From the NCBI GenBank assembly GCA_039720395.1, contig CM077823.1, positions 12,914,107 to 12,978,106 on the forward strand: a stretch of DNA of 64,000 nt, in the 5' to 3' direction. The notes beneath the pieces were generated by a model. The model did no database searches and was not told where the DNA came from. It saw nothing but the letters and a program-made list of their open reading frames with translations. Of the stretch, positions 21,220 through 31,774 are shown piece by piece; position 1 is the stretch's first letter; every line of letters begins with the position of its first letter. A program made the translations under genes and the position numbers. Source of the stretch: Liquidambar formosana. Its lineage: Eukaryota > Streptophyta > Magnoliopsida > Saxifragales > Altingiaceae.

Positions 21220-22730
21220 AGGCGATGAACAGATTGAAATTCAGTTTTGGAAGTGTTTGTGATTTTATTTACAGAGCTAAAACAATTAGTTTGATCGAAT
21301 GTAGATTTGATTCGGTTGTTTCTTTATTTTATATTTTTATGTATGGATGATTTTGTTATTATATGCACTAAAATGAAATTATGGATCAGAAATTCCAGTT
21401 CTGGATGTGTTGAGGTTTGGTTTTTGAATGCTATGGAATGTTGCTTTGGGTCATCCATTCTTTGTTTTCTTGCGAACAATCTTTTTTGTATATTCTGCTA
21501 ATAACGCCCTGAAATTTTGAAAATTATGAATTAGAAATTTTAGTTTTGTAAGTGTTGAGAGTTGATTTTCGAAGGCCAAACAATGATTCAAAACTCATTT
21601 GGATTTTATGTAAAATTTCAGATGAAGGTGGAGGGTCTCTCAGCAAATAAGACTGCTCATTTCTCAGTTATTCTAGAAGTAAGTTCTGAGCCCTCACTCT
21701 CTGTTCTTTGATTTTTAACCGCCCTTTATATGTTGGTCAACTGATCCATTTTTTAAATAGATTTTCGAAGTTGCTCCTACCTTTCTCATGATAGACATTC
21801 AGAAAGCAGCTGGAGATGCAAGTGAATACCTCAAGGTCAGTTGTTCGAAATTGTTCTATTTACAGGATTGGCCCCTCTTCATTGGGTCACTCACTGGCAT
21901 GTTTATTCAGAACACACCCCTACGATTTTGATCTAATATAGCTTTGAATTGGTGGTTTTTTTTTCTAATGGAATAATATTTATAAAGAATTTGGTAAATT
22001 TTATGCTGAATAATTTGAAAAATTATGGATTAGAAATTTTAGTTCAGATTTAGAAAAAAACAGTGAACTTCATTGCTTGAATATAGCATAGAATAAGCTC
22101 CTTTTTTTTTTTCCTCAAATGATATATTTATTTATTTATTTTTCTGAAGAAATTTGAAAATGTTGATAAATTATGGATCAGAAATTTCAGTTCTGGAAGT
22201 AATGAGATTTGATTTCAGAGGTTAAACACTGAGTTTAATCAAATGTAGTTGTGACTATGCTTTTTTGTTTTGTTTTGTTTTGTTTTTTATTGATCAAATT
22301 TTGGTATGTTATGCCATGAAATTTGAAAATGACGATCAATTATAAACCAGAAATTCTAGTTCTGGAAGTGTTGAGGTTCAATTAATAAAGGTAAAATAGT
22401 GAGTTTGATCTTAGTCTTGAGTTTGCTGTTTTTGTTTTTCCCTTTTTTACAGAATCTTTGTTATTATGCTGTAAAATTTGAAGATGATGATACATTATCA
22501 TCAAAACATTTTCAGTTATGGAATTACAGGTATTTGAGTTTTGGAGTTAAAACAGTGAGTTTGATTTTTAGGGGTGGTGAATTAGCTGGGTTTTCTTTTT
22601 ATTTTTTATTTTTTATTTTTTATCCCCTCTTGTTGTTTATTATTTTGACTGAATTTTGGTTAATTATGACATGAAATTTGAATATGATGATAAGCTACAG
22701 ATTAGAAATTTCATCTGTACTTTTATAACA
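21220..22730. repeat. degenerate tandem repeats in CACTA-1 interior
   Basis: The block 'atggatcagaaattccagttc' followed by 'tggaagtgttgaggtttgat' recurs in degenerate form near 21230, 21380, 21520, 22025, 22170, 22340, 22500 and 22690. A first hint lies near 20840. Copies are about 140 to 170 bases apart and interleave with the CIPK exons. Confidence 0.7.
21622..21835 (+). pseudogene. captured CIPK (SnRK3 kinase) exons
   Basis: Two exon-like blocks have proper splice signals. Block 21622-21678 follows ttcag and ends at gtaagt, encoding MKVEGLSANKTAHFS and VILE. Block 21761-21835 follows atag and ends at gtcag, encoding IFEVAPTFLMIDIQKAAGD and ASEYLK. The EVAP...DIQKAAGD pattern matches the C-terminal regulatory tail of CBL-interacting protein kinases, upstream of the usual FYKNL-type end. 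Both blocks are open and in phase, but no kinase domain is present, so this is a genomic fragment with introns carried by CACTA-1. The exact CIPK paralogue cannot be named. Confidence 0.68.
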
Positions 22731-23394
22731 GTTTTTGGTTAAGCCTTTGTGATATTTCTTGCTTTATTTGTTCCATGTTCTGGATTACAATCTGTTTTGT
22801 GTGCACCATAGGTTGAATGTTTATATAACTTTTATCCGGTGGTAAGTTTTTGCACTCTTGTGAAAGTGTCTTGTGCTTAGGATATGTTTTTGAATTAGTG
22901 TATGCTTGACCAAATTATTGCTTGTTGGTGACCAAATTATTGCTGATGTCTTTGGTGCTGGTTGCAGGTTATGTTATTGAGTTCACTTGGAAGTCTCGAA
23001 AGGAAGAAGTCCTTGGATTTTCTTTTTTGTATGGAGAGAACTTGATATTTTTTGCAAGCGGGGGCACGTCTTCATAGGTTTTAGGATTGGGTTTTTTTTT
23101 TTTTTTTTTCCTAAAAGAAAATTAAAATAAAATACTTCATTAGTTTGAGATTCGTGTATCAAATTTGTAGTAGTTTGAATATTTGATGTATTTGTAATAT
23201 CTCTCTATCATATGACAATTTTGACATGTGTGCCTTTTACTTAATGGAAATTTTTATTTACAATGTTTGAATTTTGTTTGCATGATGAATTCAATAATTA
23301 ATTGTGATTTTAAGAACAGGTTCCTCACCCCCGACCTAGAAGTCATATAGGTTCTCAAATGAAAATTTTAATTTTTTTTTCAAAATAAAAAGAA
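22731..23394 (+). other. 3' part of CACTA-1 interior, unassigned
   Basis: Holds a possible acceptor (ggttgcag at 22965) and an untranslated-looking tail with a poly-T run (about 23093-23110). No coding family is recognised. Confidence 0.35.
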
Positions 23395-23713
23395 TATATC
23401 ACAGTTTTTCCTTGTGATCCTTTTGGAATAAAGATCACAGTTTGGGAAGAAACTGTGATCTTTTCAAAGATACAATCACAGTTTTTTTTAAAAAAAATGT
23501 GGTTTTTTTTCTAAAAAAGATCACGGTTGATCATAAAACCGTGATCTTTAATAAAAAAATATCACAGTAAAAAACCGTGATCTAATGTGGGTACTTTAGA
23601 TCACACCTGAATAGATCACACTTTTGGTTAAAAATGATCACGGTTAAAAAGTGTGATCTATTGCAATAGATCACACTTTTTAACTGTGATCTATTTTGAT
23701 TATTGTAGTAGTG
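23395..23713. repeat. CACTA-1 right subterminal repeats
   Basis: Dense gatcacag/gatcacgg and reverse-complement words alternate up to the terminal gtagtg. Several pairs form short hairpins such as gatcacgg...ccgtgatc. Confidence 0.85.
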
Positions 23714-23727
23714 AAAGGTTGAAGGTT

Positions 23728-23752
23728 TGTATATATATATATATATATATAT
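23728..23752. repeat. TA microsatellite
   Basis: Uninterrupted (TA)n run directly right of CACTA-1. Confidence 0.9.
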
Positions 23753-23766
23753 ACAGCATTGATCCT

Positions 23767-23808
23767 ATCAGCACGTGCTGATATAGGGTTATATCAGCAC
23801 GTGCTGAT
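23767..23808. promoter_or_regulatory. paired 16-bp palindromes with CACGTG core
   Basis: atcagcacgtgctgat occurs at 23767-23782 and again at 23793-23808. CACGTG is the plant G-box bound by bHLH and bZIP factors. It lies about 1.1 kb ahead of the YSL exons and upstream of the shared leader. A regulatory role is inference; paired palindromes could equally be a transposon terminus. Confidence 0.4.
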
Positions 23809-23904
23809 CTGGCCGTCCAATCCAGAAGAAGGTGATCTAACGGCTGTGATTGGAGATAACTTAAAAGACCCGTCCAACCCATATGGATATGAAACTGACC
23901 CGGC

Positions 23905-24042
23905 AATACCAGATCTGAGGAAAAAAAAACAAAGTGTTTCATTTTGAGAACACGATTCAAACCAGATCTGTTTCGGTAATACCAGATCTGAGGAAAAAAA
24001 AAAAAGGGTTTCATTTTGAGAACACGATTCAAACCAGATCTG
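23905..24042. repeat. 73-bp tandem duplication
   Basis: Two copies, from 23905 and 23978, of a block starting aataccagatctgagg and ending aaccagatctg, differing mainly in the length of the A run. Confidence 0.88.
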
Positions 24043-24111
24043 GTTCTCATTCTTCTCTCTCACGCGATCAGCGAAAAGCCCTAGCTGTCTCATCCTCCAC
24101 AATCCACCAAC

Positions 24112-24240
24112 CAAAGCCAGCATTTACCGGCGGAGCCTCCGGCGAAGACCACACGGCAACGGGGAGGAGAGGTACGGAGCCTTCTTTTTTTCTTTTTCTT
24201 GTTCTTTTTTTTTCCTCACCTGGTTTAGCAATGAGTACAT
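24112..24240 (+). repeat. shared leader, copy 1 (upstream of YSL exons)
   Basis: The block from caaagccagcatttaccgg through ggaggagaggtacgg and its T-rich tail recurs at 26395-26530. It is GC-rich with a possible donor site (gaggtacgg) and looks like a first exon or 5' untranslated exon. No protein family is recognised. Confidence 0.7.
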
Positions 24241-24943
24241 AGTGGTAAGGTTAACTTTTAGATAGTTTTTGGAAAAATGCATCTCAACTTCTTTCTTGTT
24301 CCACTTCGTAAGGTATTTCCAGACATGTCAACATCATTTATTATTATTATTTTTGGATAGTTTAATGAAATTGCTCATATGGATGCAAATGAGAAGTTTG
24401 ACATGAGTTAAATTTATGTTCTTTTAGCATAAATCCAATCTTGTGTTCCTAAATTTGGTTGACGATTTTTTATCTAGCCATTGATTCAGTGGATTAGTCC
24501 TCTGGAGTTGAAAGCTACTGTAATTTTGGTTTTATAAGTCCCAGTAAAAAAAGATTTAAAATTGAATTGTTCTTTAAATCCAAAGGGGGACAGAGAGAGA
24601 GAGAGAGAATTGTTAAATTCTTTAATTTTCTGATGCCCTAACTTGTAAGAGGAATGAATCAGTGTTAATATAAATCTTAGGCTAGATAAATTTTTTTGCT
24701 TCATTATTTCTGTGCACTTAAAAATAAAGAACTTGATTTGTGGTTTATAATTTTTATGTAAATCTCTAGGTGTTTGTTTTATCAGATTTTTTACTAAGAA
24801 GTGAAATTTGTGTGTCTTCTTTTGTCTAAACCCCATTACAAAAATTGGCATTCAGTCTTGGCAAAGCCAGTTAACAATAATGATTGGCATTTCTGTTCTG
24901 ACTTATCTTCTCATTCCTTTCTTTTTTTATGGCTATTTTTCAG
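24241..24943. other. intron-like spacer before YSL exons
   Basis: AT-rich sequence with a (GA) run near 24592-24610 and a polypyrimidine tract plus acceptor ttttcag just before 24944. No frame of interest. Confidence 0.4.
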
Positions 24944-26081
24944 GTTATGGTAATGGATTATAAGCTTACATACCCCAGTGGGACAGCCACTGCAATATTG
25001 ATAAAGAGCTTCCACACAAAAACAGGAGCTGAGCTTGCAGGGTAAGCTACAGACCTTCAAAGTTCTTTATTGTTTTTAGATTTTGATATAGTTCCTTCTG
25101 GTGTAAGATGATGGGGGAAAAGTACCCAGAATCATGTCTTTAAGAGAAATGAAAACGAATCATGGAGAATGGATAGAGAATAAGAGAAGTGGTTATATGT
25201 GAAAAATCACATGGTAAAAGGTTACCACTTCAAAAGGAGCAGTATCTCTGAAGAACCATAAACATTACTCTCTGCACATCTTGAATATCAATTTTTCATG
25301 TACATCGTTCCCTATTTGAGGCTTTTTGATTTCATGTAGCAGTCTGGAACAGTTATAACGTGATACACATATTGAAAAAAAGACCTTGAAGCACTAAGGC
25401 TTTCAAAGAAGCATTACAAAGAGGGAAAAAAAAAATTCAGTTTCTAATCTAATATAATCAACCAGGTTTAAATTATAAAACATAAGAAATTTATCTCTTA
25501 GTATGAGTCTAACAAAAACTTAAAACTCTTTCTGACATGTTTGGATAATGAAGATAGTGCTTTATAATAGCACATACAGGGTATTCTATTTTCATGCTAT
25601 CATTTCTCTTGCCAGTCGCCTTTTCTTTAATCATTGCAGTTGCTTACTCTCTAATTAGATATCTATTGTATGAATTTTTACAGGAAGCAAGTCAGTTGTC
25701 TTGGAAAATATCTAAGCATGAGTTTATGTTGGAGCTATTTTAAGTGGTTCTTCAGTGGTATTGGGGATTCTTGTGGATTTGATAATTTCCCCACCCTTGG
25801 CTTGATGCTCTTCAAGAATACGTAGGGTCTTGTGCTTTCTGATATATAGTGGTGATATTACCTGTGATTAACATTACTACCTTCATGCAGGTTTTATTTT
25901 GACTTCAGTCCGACTTACGTCGGGTGTGGTCTTATTTGTCCTCACATAGTCAATTGCTCAGTTCTTCTTGGGGCAATTATATCATGGGGTTTTCTCTGGC
26001 CCTTTTTTTCCCAACATGCTGGGGATTGGTATCCGGCTGATCTTGGTGGCAATGATTTTAAAGGTCTTTATGGATATAAAG
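24944..26081 (+). pseudogene. YSL (yellow stripe-like) metal-nicotianamine transporter fragment
   Basis: Three exons join in phase. Exon 24944-25041 encodes [19 protein letters not shown]. Exon 25684-25821 encodes KQVSCLGKYLSMSL, SGIGDSCGFDNFPTLGL and FKNT. Exon 25891-26081 encodes FYFDFSPTYVGCGLICPHI, GAIISWGFLWPFF and GNDFKGLYGYK. These are conserved blocks of YSL transporters (OPT superfamily), which move metal-chelate complexes across membranes. The wording looks nearest to the YSL4/YSL6 branch, from memory. The splice sites hold until the third exon, whose donor reads GATGG instead of GT. Upstream and downstream parts of the roughly 650-700-residue protein are missing. No stop interrupts the three exons. 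Ahead lies the shared leader, so a chimeric transcript is possible. Confidence 0.78.
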
Positions 26082-26394
26082 GATGGTTGATCTTTTTATG
26101 TAAAGTAAACAACCTCAGTGCTTTGATCCTAAGTTCATAATTGTAGATAGATTTTGTACCTTATATCTTTAGTGTGTCAAGAAAATACACCTCAATGTAC
26201 AGTCTGGAGATATATGTGGCTCACTGCCACTTGAGGCTTGTGCTTCAAAGTGTTGGAAGCAGACACCTAGGGGACTTTATCACAAATTTTGGACCTACTA
26301 GTTTTAATAGTTTGTTTCAACTAATACTTAGTTATTATTTAATACATTTAGAAGTTGTTCAATGGGAAGAGAATTGCTACATAAAGTCCCTTAT

Positions 26395-26530
26395 GGAATT
26401 AACTTGCCAAAGCAGCATTTACCGATGGAGCCTCCAGCGAGGACCACACGGCAGCGGGGAGGAGAGGTACGGAACCTTCCTTTTTTTCTTTTTCCTGTTC
26501 TTTTTTTTTCCTCAATTGGTTTGATTCGTG
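26395..26530 (+). repeat. shared leader, copy 2 (upstream of UGT80 exon)
   Basis: Diverged copy of 24112-24240: caaagcagcatttaccgatgg, gcctccagcgaggaccacac, then the same T-rich tail. It lies about 1.7 kb ahead of the UGT80 exon. Confidence 0.7.
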
Positions 26531-28139
26531 TTCTTTCTTTCCTCACCTGGTTTGGTTCATATTTTCTTTCCTTTATTTATTTATTTTTAAGCCATATTGT
26601 TTGGTTATTGAGGAAATGGTATTTGATGCCTCTTTCTTTTAGGGTATTTGCTACGGTTAACTTTTTTTTTTTTGTTTGTGAGGAAAAATTGATGCTGCAG
26701 TTACTACCTTTTTTTTGTTAAAGCTGCATTTTTTTTGGGGAAAAAATCATAGTGGTTGGTTTTCTGAGAAAATGTAGCAGAAGAAAGGACAAAATTTTTG
26801 GGATCCTTAAATTTTTCAGTTTAGATGATGTTTTACAAAATGGTCACTGCGTGCTGTGCCAGGCTGAGTATATATTGGCTGTGGCAATATATACACAGCC
26901 CATTTTAAAACTTTTGGCATTATTATACTTCCCTAAAAATGATCTAGCATTGAAATTGAGTGACTTATTTTTTTCAATCCTCTTTGTTGGGTTGCTGGGG
27001 ATCAAACTGTGATTCTATTGGAAACTCAGGGGACTGATTGATCCTCCCTCATTTATTTTGGTGGTGTCTGTGTCAACAAAAGCTGGATTAATTGCTATTT
27101 CAATGATGGATCAATTGCTACACCTGTAGATGATAATATGTGTCAACATCAAATTAATCCATGCATATTTAGCTTGTCAGCTGAACATCTTTAATCTTAT
27201 CTAAATTAGTTGCCAAAGGAATGATGATGAGTTATTTTCAGTGAAATCCTATTATGGCGAATTGACTTGAGGTGAGGTGTTGTTACCAGCAATTTGAGTT
27301 TGGAATGATTCGGTTCCTTCTAAGATGGATTTTTTTGTTTGGTTGGTGGCTAGAGAATAGAGATAAATGCTTAACATTGATCAGTTGATAAATAGCGAGT
27401 GAGTTATTCCGAATAGGTGCATTGTAAGGAACCGGTGGAGGTGGTGGACCAATTTTTTTCCCCATTGTAATGTGGCTTGGAATTTATGGGTATTTGCTTT
27501 TTGTCTTTTGGGGTCCAATGGGTGTTACCTTTTTCCACTCATGATTTGCTTGTTGGTGGTGGATTGGGTTCAGGACTAAGAATATCAAAAGGGTTTGGAA
27601 TGGTGTCCCGCATGCCATCTTCTTCCACTCATTATTATATTATTATTTTGTTTTCTTTTTTCAAAAAATTCATGATTCCTGTTGCAGTGGTGCTATTTTC
27701 TCTTCCTCTGTTTGGTTTCTGAATATACCGAAGAAAAGTAAAGAAATCAAAATTTTCAATATCATGCTTAGGTGTTTTTCGTTCCCATTATTTCAAGTAA
27801 GGAAAGAATTGTTTCATTAGGCTTGATTACGTGGAAGTTCTTGTTTTGTCAGCTTTCAAATAGTGAGAAAATCTATAAGATTCTGGGTGTTAAGTTAATC
27901 TTCTCATGTTTGGTCAATATTCTGAAGATTATCCAGTGATCTTATAGCATCTGATTCATGAATTTAGCTAGTTAGTTAGTTAGTTAGTTTTTTATTTTTA
28001 AATTATAATTTTTTTTCTCTGTTTATGCACTAGGCCTTATACTATTTACCTTTTATTTTTTTGGATGCCCAAACACAATTTTTTATCGTTAATGTCACAA
28101 TCTTGGTGGATGGATTGACTTCATTTAAAAATTGTGCAG
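26531..28139. other. non-coding spacer within the left arm
   Basis: T-rich sequence with poly-T and poly-A runs. A Gly-rich frame at 27477-27722 has no recognised family. It probably represents introns between captured exons. Confidence 0.35.
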
Positions 28140-28270
28140 ATTGGGGCCCCTCAGTTGATGTTGTTGGTTATTGTTTCTTAAACCTTGGGTCAAAGTATCA
28201 ACCTCGAGAAGAGTTTGTTCAATGGATTCAAAAGGGACCGAAACCTATATACATAGGGTTTGGGAGCATG
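28140..28270 (+). pseudogene. UGT80 sterol glucosyltransferase exon (left arm)
   Basis: A 131-bp exon lies between tgtgcag and gtatgg. It encodes DWGPSVDVVGYCFLNLGS, KYQPREEFVQWIQKGPK and PIYIGFGSM. This is the linker and nucleotide-sugar-domain entry of plant sterol 3-beta-glucosyltransferases (UGT80 family, GT1), which glucosylate membrane sterols. The frame is clean. No neighbouring UGT80 exon was recognised, so this is a captured single exon. An identical-looking copy lies at 61988-62118. Confidence 0.72.
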
Positions 28271-29327
28271 GTATGGTAATTAATTTAAAATATGGGTGCA
28301 GTAGCATTTATATTTTGATGTGAATTTTATTTTATTTTCTTTGGGGTTAGTTCCTTATTATCATAGAATAGTTTTCACCCTACAAGTGAATTCCTGTCAC
28401 TTGATATGTTTTGTTTCTTCCAAATGAGAGTTTTAGATTCTTTCCAGAAAACTTTTAGCATTCTGCCTTTGATATTTTAATTTATGAGGTCATTAGCCAT
28501 GGGCTGACTTACATTCTAAATTGGTTAAATGATCGAGATGTGGACAGGGTCTGACATTGTCTTGTTTGTGTTTGATGGATTAGAATTTCAGATAGGGTTT
28601 TTAAGTTAGTGTTTGAGCATAACTAGTCTAAATACTTCATAGGATGACCTGTGTAATTATAATGAGGATGGGAAATTTCACTTTTATAACTCCTATATAA
28701 TATTGAAAATACCAAGGCAGTATAAACAACTGCATGTATTTATTTATTTATTTATTTTTTTGTGGGTAAATCTATTATATTTTGGACCAGCTCAAGGATG
28801 AACTGGTTGGATCACTTAGCAAAATCAATACCTGATTGTTGGGTTAATTAATAGGTATTTTATTCGTTATGTTGACATAGTAAATCAAGATTGAGGATGG
28901 GTTGCATATTAGCTGATGAATTGTGGAAAGTAGTCCCATTTTTGTTCGGCTAGTCTTCTACATTGTATTAAGTTGAGCATCTTTTAAATTAGGAGAACTT
29001 AATAGTTTTTGTGAATTGATTAAATGCTTCTATATATAAATTGTGATCCTTCAGATTATAATTCAATTGGTAGACAAGTATTCTGGCTGAAAGGCTAAGA
29101 ATATAAGAGGAATCTCTGAACTGTATTTGGCTTATTGAAATTTTATAAAATCCAAGAATGATACAATGAAGCAAATGTAAAAAAAGAAAAAAAGAGACAT
29201 AGGAGACCAAAAAAAGCAAATGCAGAGACCAAATATTTATAACTTTAGGTTTCAACTTTCAACCAAGGAGAAAATCCAAAAAAAAAAAAAAAAAAAAAAT
29301 TGTTGCTGAAAAGCTTGAAGGTCTATC
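28271..29327. other. non-coding remainder of left arm
   Basis: AT-rich with a (TTTA)n run near 28738-28758 and a poly-A run at 29279-29299. No gene seen. Confidence 0.4.
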
Positions 29328-29730
29328 CCTGAAGGCTTAACAGAGGCCCCTTGTAACTCAATGCAGCCCATTTGGTTAACCATCGACCATTGTAGTTAAT
29401 CATACAATTGTCTAGAGGGCTAAGCAACTCATCCCTGGGTGAGCCATAAGTAGATGACTGTGCTGGCAATTACCTAGCTTAAAACCTTTTTGTAAGTTAT
29501 AAAATGTGGTTCATGGCATGAAGTTTGTTTTTGTTACAATATAATGTAAGGGTTTTAAATGTAAAATTCAATGTGAAAAACGTAGGGGGATTTATGTAAA
29601 ATTGATTGGTGGAGCTGCATTTTGTATTCTTTTGATGAAAAGAGAAGAGTAATAGGAGCAAGAGGAGGATGAAGTGCTTCTGCTTTAGCTTACACTTGAG
29701 CAGGCTCTAAGAAACATGCTAAAAAAATTA

Positions 29731-30080
29731 GTATACTTGAAGTCTGAAGGGAGGATGTTAAGATTGATGAGTGGCAATGTAAGAAAAGATAGAATAAAAA
29801 ATGAATGTGTTCATGAAGTTAGAGGCAGCACCAATTGTGGACAAGATGAGGGAATGAGTTCTCAAAGATTTTTTTTTAGAGAAAAAACTCCATGTCCAAA
29901 GAAGAATGATCAATGTTTCAATATGGAAGAGTGATTTGATGCAAGCTAAAGGGGCCAAAAGGACAAGGAGAAGGCCAAAAGGGATAGGGGTCGAGGTGTA
30001 GAGAAAGACCTGATTGTCAAACATTAATCAAGGATATGGCTCTAGATAGTTCTAAATGGTGAAGAAGGATTCATGTAGCA
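29731..30080 (+). pseudogene. LINE-type ORF2 C-terminal remnant
   Basis: Broken + strand frames read SEGRMLRLMSGNVRKDRIKN, then AAPIVDKMRE, and later an R/K-rich stretch followed by MALDSSKW-like and RIHVADP-like words. This is the familiar tail of plant non-LTR retrotransposon polymerases (LRWFGHVxRRP-type region). Multiple stops and frame changes are present. Confidence 0.55.
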
Positions 30081-30557
30081 GACCCAAAGTTGGGGCTAAG
30101 GCTTTGTTGGGGGACTTTACATTGGGTTTGAGAGGAGAGAATTGGGGAGAAGAGAATGAGAAGATTCTCTTCCCTCTTCAACTGCTGCTCCATTCTAGTT
30201 GATACCTTCAAAAAATCTGGTTATTCCCCCCCACCTTTCTCATTATATTTCTCCCATTCTACTGTATGTGTTTGTGTGTGTGTGCAAAAGAAGCATCAGC
30301 AAACCTTATTGGCTTTATTTTTTTTTTTCCCTTTTTTTTCCTTTTTCCCCAACCAATTTGGAATTTGGATAATTTGTTTTTATTTTTATTAATCTGGTGT
30401 TAATTTTGACTGCTTTTAATTTCCTGATTTTGGAGTCTCTTGTTCAGATTTTCAAGTTTTTTTTTTTTTTTTTTTTTTTTTTTTGCACAGTCAACCAGAA
30501 GAAACTTTCGAAAACTCTCTTCCTTTCCCCACACTATAATACTTTGTTCTCTCTCTC
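30081..30557. other. C/T-rich spacer before CACTA-3a
   Basis: Contains a (TG)n run near 30268-30282 and a long poly-T (30460-30484). No gene is visible. Confidence 0.45.
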
Positions 30558-31353
30558 CACTACAACAAAAACACTCTATTGCAACGAAAGTTATTGCAAC
30601 AACGCAAGATATAGTGGTAATATCCTGTGTATTGCAACAACAAAATTTTTGTCGTTGCAATAAACACTTAAAAGAGGCCACATTCTCCCGCCAAATAGGA
30701 GGAGGTTGACGCCATGTGCTATTGCATCAATAGTTATTGTTGCAATAACATATTGCATCGACTACGTTTGTTGCAATAACATATTGCATCAAGTTCTTTT
30801 GTTGCAATAAAGCATAACGGTATTGCATCAATAATTTTTGTTGCAATAGGGACCTTGCATTGAGTATGTTTGTTGCAATAGGCTATCGCATCAAACAATA
30901 TTGTTGCAATAGGGTCCTAAGTGTAGGTGTACTCACAACATATGCTATTGCATCAAAACCCGGTGTTGCAATAACATATTGCATCGAACAAGTTTGTTGC
31001 AATAACCTATTGCATCAACTACTGTTATTGCAATAGAACATGGCAGTACAACGGCAATAATGGAGGTTGCAATATGGTATTGCATCGGCAATTCTCGTTG
31101 CAATAGACACTTAAATTATCCCACCTTCTCCCGTGAAAATGAAAGGTCAGCGCCATGTGCTATTGCATCAAGAAGTATTGTTGCAATAACATATTGCATT
31201 ATGTAGGATTGCTGCAATAGCCTATTACATCAACTAATTTGGTGGCAATAGAGCGCAACTATATGCAATACAATATTAAGTAGGGAATGGTTATTGCAAT
31301 AGGTTATTGCATCGGTACTATTGTTGCAATAAAGAAACACTTTGTTGCAATAA
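30558..31353 (+). mobile_element. CACTA-3a, one end of a CACTA element
   Basis: It opens CACTACAACAAAAACACTC and continues as closely spaced ttgttgcaata / tattgcatc words. The first roughly 200 bases match the end of CACTA-3b (60927 leftwards) with few differences. Its other terminus is not seen: a TA microsatellite and a reversed Helitron end follow. Confidence 0.82.
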
Positions 31354-31354
31354 C

Positions 31355-31378
<24 letters not shown>
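31354..31378. repeat. TA microsatellite
   Basis: (TA)n run at the broken edge of CACTA-3a. Confidence 0.9.
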
Positions 31379-31385
<7 letters not shown>

Positions 31386-31386
<1 letters not shown>

Positions 31387-31416
31387 TAATATGAACCCAC
31401 GTGATGCGGGGGAATC
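31386..31416 (-). mobile_element. degenerate Helitron 3' terminus (reverse)
   Basis: On the minus strand the order is a C-rich stem (ccccgcatcacgtgggg-like), then TTCATATTAG and T. This follows the Helitron pattern of a short GC hairpin about 10 bases before CTRR and insertion before T. The last tetramer is TTAG, so it is degenerate. The 5' end is not located. Confidence 0.5.
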
Positions 31417-31774
31417 GCAAATAAATGTAAAGACAACCAATACTTTAGTGATATAGAGCGTAAGCCAACATGTCTTCATAATAAAACAATAGGTGTCCAT
31501 CTTCTCATTGATTGCCTTGGATAGTTAAAGGATGTGAATAATATCTTACTTCTTTATAGTACTCCTAAAAAAGAAGGAAAAAGAAAAGGACAACCATTTT
31601 AATTAAAGACAAAATCTGGAAAAGTATAAATCGAATCAAAGAACTACTGACAAAAAATAATAGTTTAATTCTTGATTGAGTACACTGTCAAATACGCTTG
31701 GAAATCCCATCAAGTAATACAATTGCTTATCTATAACAAAGCAAGTAAAATTCCGGCTATACTGACCCTACAAT
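31417..31774. other. unassigned AT-rich stretch
   Basis: Possibly Helitron interior. No coding frame, repeat or RNA gene seen. Confidence 0.4.

Larger units (their letters stand above)
20279..23713. mobile_element. CACTA-1, non-autonomous CACTA (En/Spm) element
   Basis: It opens CACTACTACAATAAT and closes ATTATTGTAGTAGTG, inverted ends of at least 15 bp, with 3-bp target duplications AAA at 20276-20278 and 23714-23716. Both flanks inside the ends are filled with gatcacgg/gatcacag motifs in both orientations, the subterminal repeats at which CACTA transposases typically bind. There is no transposase frame. The interior holds CIPK exons, a truncated LINE and a run of degenerate repeats. Confidence 0.92.
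26261..29327 (+). repeat. inverted duplication, left arm (UGT80 segment)
   Basis: The whole segment recurs as reverse complement at 60928-64000 with only scattered substitutions and run-length changes. The match begins at agacacctag, which is the last base block of the window, so the arm probably extends further. It ends at ggtctatc (29327). In this arm the sequence continues into cctgaaggct; in the other arm it meets a CACTA terminus. Confidence 0.92.

Noticed and set aside
20228..23730. aaaggttgaaggt on both sides of CACTA-1 as a long target duplication
   Set aside because: CACTA elements duplicate 3 bp (AAA here); the longer word is not adjacent on the left side and is followed by microsatellite on both sides.
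27477..27722. Gly-rich 81-residue frame duplicated in both arms as a gene
   Set aside because: Conservation is explained by the recent inverted duplication; no domain or splice context supports coding.
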